NCBI RefSeq assembly: GCF_014695915.1
Contig: NZ_JACJPF010000110.1
Coordinates: 16,232 to 80,231, forward strand
Direction: 5' to 3'
DNA length: 64,000 nt
Origin: Trichocoleus sp. FACHB-40
Lineage (GTDB): Bacteria; Cyanobacteriota; Cyanobacteriia; Cyanobacteriales; FACHB-T130
Shown: positions 17,004 to 26,116 of the stretch, piece after piece
Position numbering within the stretch: the stretch's first letter is position 1
Layout: each line of letters starts with the position of its first letter
Notes under the pieces: generated by a model
What the model was told of the DNA's origin: nothing
Seen by the model: the letters and a program-made list of their open reading frames with translations, nothing else
Databases searched by the model: none
Translations under genes and position numbers: made by a program

Positions 17004-17732
17004 ATGAAAATCGTACTGGAAAATATTCACAAGTCTTATAGCAAGCGCACGATTGTCAATCGTGTCAACCTTTCAGTAGCCCAAGGGGAAATCGTGGGAT
17101 TGCTCGGTCCCAATGGTGCTGGTAAAACCACCACCTTTTACATTGCTACTGGCTTAGAAAAACCTGATCAAGGTACTGTTTGGTTGGATAACACCGACAT
17201 CACCGCCTTGCCCATTCATAAACGAGCTACATTGGGCATTGGCTACCTCGCCCAGGAAGCAAGTATTTTCCGCAACCTCAGCGTCCGAGATAACATTTTA
17301 CTGGTTTTAGAGCAAACAGGTGTCCCGCGCCGTCAGTGGCAGCAGCGTCTAGATTACTTACTTCAAGACTTTCGTCTAGAAAAAGTTGCTTATACACACG
17401 GAATTCGTGTCTCTGGGGGAGAACGGCGGCGCACCGAGTTGGCGAGATCCTTAGCATCTGGCCCCGAAGGGCCGAAATTTTTGTTTTTAGATGAACCATT
17501 TGCGGGTGTCGATCCAATTGCCGTATCGGAGATTCAAAAAATAATAGCCGAACTACGCGATCGCAGCATGGGCATCTTGATTACCGATCACAACGTCCGC
17601 GAAACCCTCGCTATCACAGATCGAGCCTACATCATGCGCGACGGACAAATCCTCGCCGCAGGCAGCGCTGAAGAACTATACAATAACCCTTTAGTACGCC
17701 AATATTACTTAGGCGATGACTTCAAAAGGTAG
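17004..17732 (+). CDS. lptB: LPS export ABC transporter ATPase LptB
   Basis: 242 residues. ABC ATPase motifs: Walker A GPNGAGKTT, Q-loop YLAQEASIF, signature VSGGERRRTELARSL, Walker B KFLFLDEPFAGVDP, and H-loop ITDHNVRE. The YLAQEASIFRNLSVRDNI stretch and GVDPIAVSEIQKII are characteristic of LptB. It energises extraction of LPS from the inner membrane with the LptF/LptG permease. Operon with the upstream lptA-like gene and the downstream permease gene, separated by repeat-filled spacers of 80 and 94 bases. Confidence 0.95.
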   Translation: MKIVLENIHKSYSKRTIVNRVNLSVAQGEIVGLLGPNGAGKTTTFYIATGLEKPDQGTVWLDNTDITALPIHKRATLGIGYLAQEASIFRNLSVRDNILLVLEQTGVPRRQWQQRLDYLLQDFRLEKVAYTHGIRVSGGERRRTELARSLASGPEGPKFLFLDEPFAGVDPIAVSEIQKIIAELRDRSMGILITDHNVRETLAITDRAYIMRDGQILAAGSAEELYNNPLVRQYYLGDDFKR

Positions 17733-17780
17733 CCCCTAGTCCTTTGCTAACAGCTAATGCCCAATTTCTTAAAAACAATT

Positions 17781-17826
17781 AGCGATTAGCCATTAGCAAC
17801 TAGCAATTAGCCATTAGCCATTAGCA
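17781..17826. repeat. Octamer repeat tract (ATTAGCCA) abutting lptF/G start
   Basis: Six to seven imperfect copies of ATTAGCCA/ATTAGCAA ending directly in the ATG of the next gene, with no Shine-Dalgarno sequence. Because the unit length is not a multiple of three, TAG appears in all three frames. Confidence 0.85.
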
Positions 17827-18990
17827 ATGCCCAAATTTTTCAATCCGCTCTACCCCTTGATTTCCCGCATCTCGGTCATGGATCGCTACATTGCCAGCGA
17901 ACTATTCGCACCTTTCCTGTTTGGGATGGGTTTCTTTTCTTCTTTGGGAGTAACGATTGGCAGCTTATTCGACCTGATGCGGAGAAGTGTGGACGTAGGG
18001 CTACCAGCCATGCTGGTTTTGAAAGTGTTGCTGTTGAGTCTACCGCAATTTATGGCATACGCCTTTGCTGCCTCAACACTACTAGCTACCTTATTAACCT
18101 ATAGTCGTCTTTCTAGCGATAGCGAATTGGTAGCTTTGCGTAGCTGCGGCATAAGCGTTTATCGTCTGGTAACACCAGCAATTATCTTGGGATTTTTCAT
18201 CACTGGTATTGCTTTTACCTTTAATGAATATGTAGTACCAGCAGCAAATTATCAAGCTAAAGTTACCCTAGATCGAGCGCTGAATAAAGAAAAGCCGTCT
18301 TTCCAAGAGCGAAATATTTTCTATCCAGAATATACTAAAGTCAAACTGCCCAATGGCGAAAAAGAACAAGTGCTAAAGCGCCTGTTTTATGCAGAAAAGT
18401 TTGATGGTGAAAAAATGCAAGGCTTGACAATTTTGGATTGGTCACAAGAAGGACTAAACCAAATTGTTACCTCACAAGCCGCGTCTTGGAACCCAGCACA
18501 AAATACCTGGGATTTTTTTAAAGGCACCATTTATCTAATTTCTCCCGATGCTTCCTATCGCAACATTTTGCGGTTTGAACATCAACAGCTGCAACTGCCT
18601 CGAACAGCCTTAGATTTGGCAAGTTCTGGGCGCGACTATGGAGAAATGAACCTTGCACAATCCACAGAACGTCTGAAAATAGAACGTTTAAGTGGCAATG
18701 AGCAGAAAATTCGCAAGCTGCTGATCCGCATTCACCAAAAAATAGCTTTACCCTTTGCTTGTGTAGTGTTTGCTATAGTGGGTGCTGCTTTGGCAACTAG
18801 ACCTACTCGCACCAGTAAAGCCACAGGTTTTGGTATTAGCGTCTTGGTGATTTTTACTTACTATTTATTAATGTCCTTTGGGGATGCGCTGGGACTGGGC
18901 AACTTCCTGCCTCCCTTTGTTGCTGCTTGGATGCCAAATCTGTTTGGCTTAGCAGCAGGTGTCTGGTTTTTGCTTAAAGCTGCCCGGTAA
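17827..18990 (+). CDS. LptF/LptG family LPS export permease
   Basis: 387 residues. YjgP/YjgQ-type architecture: N-terminal transmembrane helices (MDRYIASELFAPFLFGMGFFSSLG, then VLKVLLLSLPQFMAYAFAASTLLATLL and ILGFFITGIAFTF), a periplasmic jellyroll region (about 150-285), and C-terminal helices (ALPFACVVFAIVGAALAT and SVLVIFTYYLLMSFGDALGLG). Cyanobacteria usually have one such permease gene that may act as homodimer, so F versus G is not decided. It is the inner-membrane partner of LptB. Confidence 0.93.
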   Translation: MPKFFNPLYPLISRISVMDRYIASELFAPFLFGMGFFSSLGVTIGSLFDLMRRSVDVGLPAMLVLKVLLLSLPQFMAYAFAASTLLATLLTYSRLSSDSELVALRSCGISVYRLVTPAIILGFFITGIAFTFNEYVVPAANYQAKVTLDRALNKEKPSFQERNIFYPEYTKVKLPNGEKEQVLKRLFYAEKFDGEKMQGLTILDWSQEGLNQIVTSQAASWNPAQNTWDFFKGTIYLISPDASYRNILRFEHQQLQLPRTALDLASSGRDYGEMNLAQSTERLKIERLSGNEQKIRKLLIRIHQKIALPFACVVFAIVGAALATRPTRTSKATGFGISVLVIFTYYLLMSFGDALGLGNFLPPFVAAWMPNLFGLAAGVWFLLKAAR

Positions 18991-19312
18991 ATTAGTCATT
19001 AGTTGTTTGGGCTGTGTATACCGCGAACCAATAAGCGATCGTTAATGGCCTACGTCCTGAATCATTAACGATCGCTACTAACTAATGGCTAACTGCTTAT
19101 ATAACAGTTCTAAATAAATTGTGAAACATTTTTTCGTTTGCAGATTGTATCCCTGTCTGACGGGTTACAGCCGATAAAGGAGTTGCTAGAGAAACTTTTA
19201 CACAAGATACTGCCATCTTTAAAAAAAGATTACCTTACGGCAACTACCTTAAGTTAAATAGCGTATAGAATCAATTTATACCCACCGTGCAGAGCCGAGC
19301 TGCACTACACCT
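18991..19312. other. Intergenic region with repeats
   Basis: ATTAGTCATTAG follows the permease stop. 19037-19085 contains two copies of GCGATCGTTAATGGC-like sequence in opposite orientation (CGATCGTTAATG and CATTAACGATCG, an inverted repeat). CAGTTCTAAATAAATTGTG (19103-19121) matches an arm of the 3255-3353 element. No gene seen. Confidence 0.5.
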
Positions 19313-20419
19313 ATGCCATCCAAACAAGTTCCTGCCTCCATCCGCTATTTCAAAGCACGGTTCCGGACAGTGCTGCGTCCGGCGTTTTGGGGTAGCGCGA
19401 TCGCGATCTCAATGGTACTCTTTGGCGGATGGCAGTACTGGCAACACCCAGAGTGGCTAACTGGCAGTGGCGATGAAGCAACCGAGAATGAACAAAGCCT
19501 TTCAGAAGAAAGTAGTGCTATCGGCGCTGATATTGATAGTTTACCTGTATTAATTCAAGAATTTAACCCGACCAATCCCCAAGGAGCAGGCAAGCAAAAG
19601 CAGAAACCGCAAACTCCCAAGGAAGAAGGTTTATTTGAACAGTTAACTCGTAACAAAACTGCTGCGCCTAATACAGAATCAACATCTAAATTGCTCAAAA
19701 TAGCACCCAAAGATCCGCAAAACTCCACCAATCCTTTTGCTACATCAGCCCAAGAGCTACTAAATGCTGGCCCCCTTTCCAATAGTGGCCCCCTTTTAGG
19801 AGCAACACCCAGCAACCAGCAAACTGAAACATCCGCAACATCCGCAACTTCTAGCCCAGCAGCTGGGTTTAAAGCGCTCAATGGTGATAAACCATCCCAA
19901 GCTGCGATGCCTGGAAGCCCGCTGCAACAAGGTTTAAACCAAACATCAACACCTTTATTGTCTACGAGTCAGCCACCTGCAAATGTATCTGAGTCCGCGC
20001 AGGCAACCCCGACATCTACCTACAGTGGACAGATGGCACCGCCAACGACAACAACTACCTTACCTACCACAACAGGCTATAGCGTTCCCCCAACCACAAC
20101 AACTAATCCTAATCCGAATGCTTACACCTCTTTTACCCAACCCCAGCCAGCGCCAGTAGTGCCAGTCGCACCCATACCCGTAGCGCCACCCGCCCCCATA
20201 ACCACCAATAATTACGGACAATACCCATCTGGTTTGCCCAATCAGGGAAGCAACATTGGCACCAACTCTGGATTTAGTTCCAACGTGGGTAATAATTCCA
20301 ACGTTGGTAATTCGGGAGTGCAACCGAATCCGGTAACTCAGCCTACTAGCAACTTTCCCCGTCCGGTTACAGGGAGATCCCTTGGTGGGGGCCGGATAAA
20401 CACTTTTACCAATCCTTAA
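19313..20419 (+). CDS. Membrane-anchored Pro/Thr/Asn-rich low-complexity protein
   Basis: 368 residues. A basic N-terminus is followed by one hydrophobic helix (AFWGSAIAISMVLFGGWQYW, about 25-45), then an acidic stretch and a long low-complexity region rich in Thr, Pro, Ser, Gln and Asn (TTTTTLPTTTGYSVPPTTTT, PVVPVAPIPVAPPAP, NVGNNSNVGNSG). It ends with FPRPVTGRSLGGGRINTF. This is a type II-like anchor with an extended, probably periplasmic or surface-exposed, disordered tail. No domain recognised; similar anchored linkers occur in cyanobacteria without known function. Located after the Lpt genes, but 322 bases away. Confidence 0.75.
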   Translation: MPSKQVPASIRYFKARFRTVLRPAFWGSAIAISMVLFGGWQYWQHPEWLTGSGDEATENEQSLSEESSAIGADIDSLPVLIQEFNPTNPQGAGKQKQKPQTPKEEGLFEQLTRNKTAAPNTESTSKLLKIAPKDPQNSTNPFATSAQELLNAGPLSNSGPLLGATPSNQQTETSATSATSSPAAGFKALNGDKPSQAAMPGSPLQQGLNQTSTPLLSTSQPPANVSESAQATPTSTYSGQMAPPTTTTTLPTTTGYSVPPTTTTNPNPNAYTSFTQPQPAPVVPVAPIPVAPPAPITTNNYGQYPSGLPNQGSNIGTNSGFSSNVGNNSNVGNSGVQPNPVTQPTSNFPRPVTGRSLGGGRINTFTNP

Positions 20420-20603
20420 AAAGGAATAATTGGGGAAGGATGGGTTGAGGCACCTAGCCCAAACAAATATTAGGAAGACGTTAGGTAACGCTTACTCAGT
20501 ACCCAATAAATAACTCTTAAGTCAGTGAAATTCCAGTTTTGAGTTACTAATTTAAAATTAATAACTCAAAACTCTTTCAATTAATCAGGACAGCTGACAA
20601 CTA

Positions 20604-22028
20604 TCAATTGAAATGTTTGATAATCGCCTCTGCAAACTCAGAACATTTCAGAGGTGGCTCTACTGGTGGTTCCATCAACCGCGCTAAATCATAAGTCACT
20701 TCGCGGTTAGAAATAGCTTCACCAAGCCCTTTCTTAATCAAATCCGCTGCCTCTTGCCAGCCCATAAATTCCAGCATCATCACCCCCGACAAAATCACCG
20801 AACCAGGGTTTACCCGGTCTAAACCAGCGTGTTTAGGAGCAGTACCGTGAGTAGCCTCAAAGATGGCACATTGATCGCCAATATTGGCTCCAGGCCCCAT
20901 CCCCAACCCGCCGACAATCGCAGCAGCTGCGTCAGAGAGATAATCCCCATTCAAATTCATCGTGGCGAGAATGGAATATTCATCCGGTCGCGTCTGAATT
21001 TGTTGAAAAATGCTGTCCGCAATTCGGTCATTTACCATCACCAAGTTTTTCCACTGACCGTTACCGTGAGTTTGCCAGATGGAGTTGAGGACATCTTCAA
21101 CTTCCTGACAGATTTGGGCTTTTTTCTCCTCCGTAAGGGCATCGTACCCAGGATCGATCTGACGGGCGTTTTCTTCTAAACTAATATCTGGGTTACGCTC
21201 TTTGTTGCTCAGAATCCAAGATTCCCGTTCAGTAACGCACTCGCCGCGAAACTCTGTAGTTACCAGTTCATAGCCCCAGTCGCGGAAAGCGCCCTCAGTG
21301 TACTTCATGATATTGCCCTTATGCACCAGCGTCACCTGCTGCTTGTTCTTGGGGAGTCGCAGGGCATTTTTCATGGCACGGCGCACCAAACGTTGGGAAC
21401 CCGTTTTGCTAATTGGTTTGATGCCGATGCCAGAGTCGAGGGGAATTTGCTTTTTCCCGTGTTCGGGTGTCGCGGGGATTAACTCAGTATTGAGCAGTTT
21501 AATCAGTTTGTCGCCAATTTCGCTGCCCTGTCGCCACTCAATTCCTAGATAGATGTCTTCTGTGTTTTCTCGGTAGATGATGACATCTAGTTTTTCTGGA
21601 GTTTTGTGGGGAGAGGGCGTACCTGCGTAATACTTGCAGGGGCGAACGCAGGAGTAGAGGTCGAAAATTTGACGCAATGCCACATTCAGCGACCGAATGC
21701 CTCCTCCAATTGGCGTTGTCAGTGGCCCTTTGATGGCAATCCCATACTCTTTAATCGCGTCGAGGGTGTCTTGGGGCAAATACTGGTATGTGCCGTACTT
21801 TTCGCAGGCTTCATCACCTGCGTAGACTTTAAACCAGCTAATTTGCCGTTTACCGCCGTAGGCTTCTTTGACGGCGGCATCAAAGACTTTTTGAGATGCG
21901 GGCCAGAGGTCTATTCCCGTGCCGTCGCCGCGAATGAAGGGGATGATTGGGTTATCTGGGACAATGGGTTCCCCATTTTTAAAGGTAATCTTGGAGCCTG
22001 TTTCGGGGGGAGCGATCTTTTCGTACAT
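20604..22028 (-). CDS. icd: NADP-dependent isocitrate dehydrogenase
   Basis: 474 residues, matching cyanobacterial Icd. Motifs: [18 protein letters not shown], substrate loop [21 protein letters not shown] (with the Ser targeted by Icd kinase in enterics), [16 protein letters not shown], metal-binding [20 protein letters not shown] and the NADP site [21 protein letters not shown]. It converts isocitrate to 2-oxoglutarate, the carbon skeleton for ammonium assimilation and nitrogen-status signal in cyanobacteria. Single gene; the preceding 100 bases hold no clear GTA-N8-TAC NtcA site that could be confirmed by eye. Confidence 0.98.
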   Translation of the reverse strand: MYEKIAPPETGSKITFKNGEPIVPDNPIIPFIRGDGTGIDLWPASQKVFDAAVKEAYGGKRQISWFKVYAGDEACEKYGTYQYLPQDTLDAIKEYGIAIKGPLTTPIGGGIRSLNVALRQIFDLYSCVRPCKYYAGTPSPHKTPEKLDVIIYRENTEDIYLGIEWRQGSEIGDKLIKLLNTELIPATPEHGKKQIPLDSGIGIKPISKTGSQRLVRRAMKNALRLPKNKQQVTLVHKGNIMKYTEGAFRDWGYELVTTEFRGECVTERESWILSNKERNPDISLEENARQIDPGYDALTEEKKAQICQEVEDVLNSIWQTHGNGQWKNLVMVNDRIADSIFQQIQTRPDEYSILATMNLNGDYLSDAAAAIVGGLGMGPGANIGDQCAIFEATHGTAPKHAGLDRVNPGSVILSGVMMLEFMGWQEAADLIKKGLGEAISNREVTYDLARLMEPPVEPPLKCSEFAEAIIKHFN

Positions 22029-22128
22029 ATTACACTCTTGTTGAGTCTAGTCTGAGCCAGACAATGCTTTTTTGAAGGCTACCAGATCATCAAAGCTTGC
22101 GATCGCTCAAGTCAAGCTTTTTTGAATT

Positions 22129-22866
22129 TTAAGCTTTTTGTTTGCTACGCCGCCCGCTCCTCATCCAGGCAATGCCACCGACAATCAAGGAAAATAGGGA
22201 CATAGAGGCTGGCTCTGGAACTGACTCTGATTCTGACAATGGCCCCTCTACTGTCGTGCCAACTTTGATTTGATAGGCAAGCTGGGATTGAGAGGGGGTT
22301 GCTCCTAACCAACTCATAATTGATTGTCCAGTGAGGAGAAAATCTGTTTTATCAGATAGACCTCTAATTCGCAGATAGTCTAAGCTGTCTCCATTTGCAT
22401 CCGCAACAGAAGAATTATTCAGGGCAAGTCCGTTTAGGAATAAATTGTTAACTTCAATTTTGGAGTTGGGCTTGGTAGCTCTGGTGCGGATTAAAATGTC
22501 TGTAAAGGGGCCGGTGGCGGTCGAGGTTAAGGTTTTACCTCCTACGGTGTAGCTGACATTTTGGGTAGCTGCTTGGTACGCAAGGGTAAAAGGTGTTGCT
22601 GTGCCATTTGACCAGACAAATTCATCCCGATCCAAAATGACAAAATTATTATTAACAATGTCATGGATATCGAGTTCGTAAGTCGTTCCACCGATTGAGT
22701 TAGACCCTATTCGACCTTCGGGAACAAAGGAAAGTTGATCGATCAGCGCATTATAGTCTGTATCTGTGTCCAAATGGCTGAGGCTGTAAGCACTAGCTGC
22801 ATGAGGCGATGCTATTAGTCCCAGTGCGGCAAGGGACAGGGTGACAAATGTATGGCAGGTTGTCAT
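22129..22866 (-). CDS. PEP-CTERM exported protein
   Basis: 245 residues. N-terminal signal peptide (LSLAALGLIASPHAASA) and the complete C-terminal sorting signal: VPEPASMSL, a hydrophobic helix (FSLIVGGIAWM) and a basic tail RSGRRSKQKA. Between them lies a beta-rich domain with YELDIHDIVNNNFVILDRDEF and IEVNNLFLNGLALN. PEP-CTERM proteins are processed by exosortase and usually end up in extracellular polysaccharide or on the surface; the domain itself may be of the choice-of-anchor type. No exosortase gene is in the window. Codirectional with icd, 100 bases upstream of it. Confidence 0.88.
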   Translation of the reverse strand: MTTCHTFVTLSLAALGLIASPHAASAYSLSHLDTDTDYNALIDQLSFVPEGRIGSNSIGGTTYELDIHDIVNNNFVILDRDEFVWSNGTATPFTLAYQAATQNVSYTVGGKTLTSTATGPFTDILIRTRATKPNSKIEVNNLFLNGLALNNSSVADANGDSLDYLRIRGLSDKTDFLLTGQSIMSWLGATPSQSQLAYQIKVGTTVEGPLSESESVPEPASMSLFSLIVGGIAWMRSGRRSKQKA

Positions 22867-23733
22867 ATACTTTGTTAACTTGATTTTTTGTAGTCTTTGC
22901 TACAAAAATTATGCCACTTTTTAGGCGCATTTTACAAGTGCATATTGGGGATTTTTCTCCCAAAAAATATGTTTTATTTATTTATTTTAACTATTTAGTA
23001 AATCAGAGTAGAAATCAGCTATGTGGCAAAGGGCAATAAAGTAAAACAAGGTTGCTTTAAAAAACTAAGTAATTCTGCGGAAGTTATAAATACTTACTTT
23101 AAGTATTTATTGGGAAGTTTTGGGGCATAAATATCCGAGCGAATTTGGAGAGGTAATCTAAGATATATTTGATAATTTCCGCCATTTTGGTGAAGTGGGG
23201 AAAGTTTAAATGTTAAAAAATATGGGGTTAATGCTGCAATATCAGCATTAGTTTTAGAGAACAATTTGGTAGTGGTTGCTTAAGCTACTGCGCTTTCAAC
23301 CAAATGCTTAAGCAAAAATACTCAGTGGTTTTCTGCGAGTATTTCAGCTAGAACATCGCGCCTGCTTCATTTTTATCAACTTAAAGCCAGAAAGCGCTGA
23401 CAAAGTAGGAAAAATATTATAGCTCATAACAGCCATTTTTTGCTGTCGAATGGTTTTCGATGCAGCATTGAGCGCAGTCAGACATCAGCCATTATGCTGA
23501 AGTAGGGTAGATCGAGCGCGATCGCCCCCGTGCGATACCTCTTTATACCCCAGTTTCACTACCACTGGTTGAGACACTGCTAACGCTGCCGATTATTTAC
23601 AAGCTGATATAAAAAAGATATATGCTGCACAACCAGCCTCTGTACTTTCCAATAACACAACTCACGATAAAGCGGGATAATCCAGTTTGCAGAGCATGGC
23701 TGATATGGATGGTAAGGGCCCTCTAGAATAACG
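22867..23733. other. Long intergenic region with several hairpins
   Basis: About 870 bases, no gene recognised. 22900-23220 is very AT-rich. Hairpins: ATGCTG/CAGCAT at 23231-23248, a region pairing GGTTGCTTAAG with CTTAAGCA-type sequence at 23274-23314, and AAATACTC/GAGTATTT at 23317-23343. A small untranslated RNA is possible but unproven. The last part is the promoter region of the response regulator. Confidence 0.45.
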
Positions 23734-24420
23734 ATGAAAAAAATATTAGTCGTTGATGATGACAGAACCCTGCGAACCGTCTTGACACGCTACCTGCAAA
23801 CCCAAGGGTATCAGGTTCAGGATGTAAGTTCTGGTATGGAGGCATTAACTGTTTTTGAACAAGATGCACCGGATGTAGTGGTTAGTGATGTCATGATGCC
23901 AGAAATGGACGGTCTGGAATTTTGCCGCCGTCTGCGAGGGATACCTTCAGGACAATTAGTGCCGTTTATATTTCTATCAGGAAAAGGAGAATTAGAAGAC
24001 CGAATTCAAGGACACACAATAGGAGCAGATGATTATCTGACAAAACCTTTCGATCCACGGGAATTAGTTGCAAAAATTGAGGCACAGCTAGAGCGATCGC
24101 GCCGCATCAATGCAGAAATGGTACGGTTAATGCAGCAGCTGGCTACCAGCGCTGCCCCTGCTGAAGAGAAATCACAATACTCAGATGTTCCCCCAGTGAT
24201 GTCACTGCCCTTAACCCCAGCAGAGCAAAGAGTTTTTTGGGAGGTAATTCAAGGTTTTACCAACAAACAAATTAGCGATCGCTTGTTCATCAGTCCCCGC
24301 ACAGTTCAAACCCATCTGAGTAACATCCTCGGTAAGCTGGAGCTAGACAATCGCTCTCAACTGGTTCGCTTTGCCTTTGAACGCGGATACCGCCGTCCCA
24401 GCAATGAGGAGCAACTATAG
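23734..24420 (+). CDS. NarL/LuxR-type response regulator, Ycf29-like
   Basis: 228 residues. Receiver domain with acidic pocket VVDDD, phospho-Asp in VVSDVMMPEMDG, and Lys in YLTKPFDP; a linker with MVRLMQQL; then a LuxR-type helix-turn-helix LTPAEQRVFWEVIQGFTNKQISDRLFISPRTVQTHLSNILGKLELDNRSQLVRFAFERGY. The C-terminal half closely recalls the plastid/cyanobacterial Ycf29 regulator. Its regulon is not established. No kinase is adjacent on the same transcript. Confidence 0.9.
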   Translation: MKKILVVDDDRTLRTVLTRYLQTQGYQVQDVSSGMEALTVFEQDAPDVVVSDVMMPEMDGLEFCRRLRGIPSGQLVPFIFLSGKGELEDRIQGHTIGADDYLTKPFDPRELVAKIEAQLERSRRINAEMVRLMQQLATSAAPAEEKSQYSDVPPVMSLPLTPAEQRVFWEVIQGFTNKQISDRLFISPRTVQTHLSNILGKLELDNRSQLVRFAFERGYRRPSNEEQL

Positions 24421-24454
24421 AGGAAATGCTAGTTGCTTGTTCATTGCTTATTGT

Positions 24455-24504
24455 TAAAAGCCATGAGCCATTACCCATTAGCTATTAGCTATTAACTATT
24501 AGCC
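24455..24504. repeat. Octamer repeat tract before rfaE2
   Basis: Degenerate copies of CATTAGCTATTAGC run directly into the ATG of rfaE2. No ribosome site is visible. Confidence 0.8.
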
Positions 24505-24999
24505 ATGATTACCAGCGTTTACACATTGAGTAAAATAAGTCAAGCGATCGCGAAGGATCAGTCGCAATGGAGACCGTTAGTATTTACTAACGGGTGCTTT
24601 GATATACTCCATGCAGGTCATGTGAGATATTTACAAATAGCAAAGTCCTTCGGGCGATCGCTTGTGGTGGGGTTAAATAGCGATCGCTCAGTCAGTGCCA
24701 TCAAACCGCACAAACAGGGATTGCCTCCTCGACCTATAGTTCCCCAACAGCAGCGCGCAGAAGTTCTCGCTGCCCTAAAGTCCGTCGATGGGGTAGTGAT
24801 TTTCGACACCTTAACCGCCACTAGCTTAATTGAAGCACTCAAACCTGATATTTATGTCAAAGGAGGCGACTACAGCACACAAACCCTGCCAGAAGCACCA
24901 GCTGTTTTGGCATACGGGGGGCGGATAGAATTAGTCAAAGTGGAAATTCCTACCTCGACCACAGCACTTATTGACCGCATCCTGCACTCAAGTCAATAG
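24505..24999 (+). CDS. rfaE2: D-glycero-beta-D-manno-heptose 1-phosphate adenylyltransferase
   Basis: 164 residues, matching the stand-alone C-terminal domain of HldE. Nucleotidyltransferase motifs: FTNGCFDILHAGHVRYL (HxGH) and the Lys-Gly-Asp VKGGDY with TSTTALIDRI near the end (the ISTT-like signature). It activates heptose 1-phosphate with ATP to ADP-heptose for LPS core or surface glycan synthesis. The kinase half (rfaE1) is not in the window. Together with the lpt genes 6 kb upstream it indicates an LPS-type outer membrane with heptose. Confidence 0.92.
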   Translation: MITSVYTLSKISQAIAKDQSQWRPLVFTNGCFDILHAGHVRYLQIAKSFGRSLVVGLNSDRSVSAIKPHKQGLPPRPIVPQQQRAEVLAALKSVDGVVIFDTLTATSLIEALKPDIYVKGGDYSTQTLPEAPAVLAYGGRIELVKVEIPTSTTALIDRILHSSQ

Positions 25000-25123
25000 T
25001 TATAGGTCATTGAAACTTTGAAACGTTGGGTAGGGATTCTCGTTCTCACGACGCCTCCAGCGTCTCCAATCTTCAAACGTTCAAACGCTTACGGAAAAAA
25101 GACAACAGACTGAAACTTGCTTC

Positions 25124-25864
25124 ATGATTGACCCAAAGACTGCCGATCTACCAGACACCACCTCTAACGACATCGCCGCCCTCCGCTTCAAGTTCGAGTC
25201 GGGTTCTCCAGCAGGGCAACTACAACTCATTCCGGAACTCATAAAAGCTGGAGAATCCGGTTTAGAGGTACTGATGGAATTTTTACTTCAAAGCAAGTCA
25301 AACCCTGCCACTTTGGTTGCTTTCAAAGCCTACCAGACCCTTGAGAGCGCCAACTCAAAAGTCGCAGATGAATTTCTGCAAACCCATTTCCCTAACGGGA
25401 TCGTACCGCTAAACTCAGAACGCGGCATCGACTACACACCCCTGCAACAGCTGCTCAAAAAACAGGACTTTCTTTCAGCTGACCGGATCACCCTGCAAAA
25501 AATGTGTGAATTAGCAGGCGTTGATGCCGTGCAGAGAAAATGGTTGTACTTTACTGAAGTAGAAAACTTCCCCATTAAGGATTTGCAAACCATCAATAAC
25601 CTGTGGTTCGTCTACTCAGAAGGGAAATTTGGCTTTGGAGTGCAGCACGAAATTTGGTTGGGTGTCGGCAAAAACTTCTTAAAATTCTGGCCGAAAATCG
25701 GCTGGAAGAACGGAAACAACTGGACTCGATACCCCAACGGGTTTACCTGGGATCTGTCCGCTCCTAAAGGTCATCTGCCTCTGTCCAATCAGCTGCGAGG
25801 TGTCCGGGTAATTGCCTCATTGCTATCTCATCCCGCCTGGTTGAATAAAAGTCCTGAATCTTGA
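25124..25864 (+). CDS. gun4: GUN4 tetrapyrrole-binding protein
   Basis: 246 residues, close to Synechocystis GUN4. The N-terminal helical bundle (LRFKFESGSPAGQLQLIPELIKAGESGLEVLMEFLL) precedes the GUN4 core: GIDYTPLQQLLKKQDFLSADRITLQKMCELAG, then FPIKDLQTINNLWFVYSEGKFGFGVQHEIW, ending WDLSAPKGHLPLSNQLRG. GUN4 binds protoporphyrin IX and Mg-protoporphyrin and stimulates Mg-chelatase through ChlH, steering chlorophyll synthesis. Single-domain form, as expected for the true chlorophyll-pathway protein rather than the kinase-fused GUN4 paralogues. No chl genes are adjacent. Confidence 0.95.
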   Translation: MIDPKTADLPDTTSNDIAALRFKFESGSPAGQLQLIPELIKAGESGLEVLMEFLLQSKSNPATLVAFKAYQTLESANSKVADEFLQTHFPNGIVPLNSERGIDYTPLQQLLKKQDFLSADRITLQKMCELAGVDAVQRKWLYFTEVENFPIKDLQTINNLWFVYSEGKFGFGVQHEIWLGVGKNFLKFWPKIGWKNGNNWTRYPNGFTWDLSAPKGHLPLSNQLRGVRVIASLLSHPAWLNKSPES

Positions 25865-26116
25865 GTGTTAAAGAGCGATCGCATTTCGTCAGCGTTAACG
25901 CTATTATGTGGTTCGCGTCAACCGATAGCAGCGCTCTCGAAGACCGACTAAGTTAGCAATGTTGCGATCGCTCTTTAACCTAACGCATCCTACCTATCTT
26001 CATCCTTGCTTGTTCAGCTTTTTAGGCAATCTTTCCTGAACGTGTTGATTATTGGCTTGATTCGGGAACGCTAAATATAGCTGGAAATTATTAATGATGT
26101 CATACAAGCAACGTGT

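Noticed and set aside
20060..20323. 87-codon minus-strand frame in the low-complexity protein
   Set aside because: Gly/Trp/Tyr-rich translation is a by-product of Pro/Thr-rich codons on the other strand.
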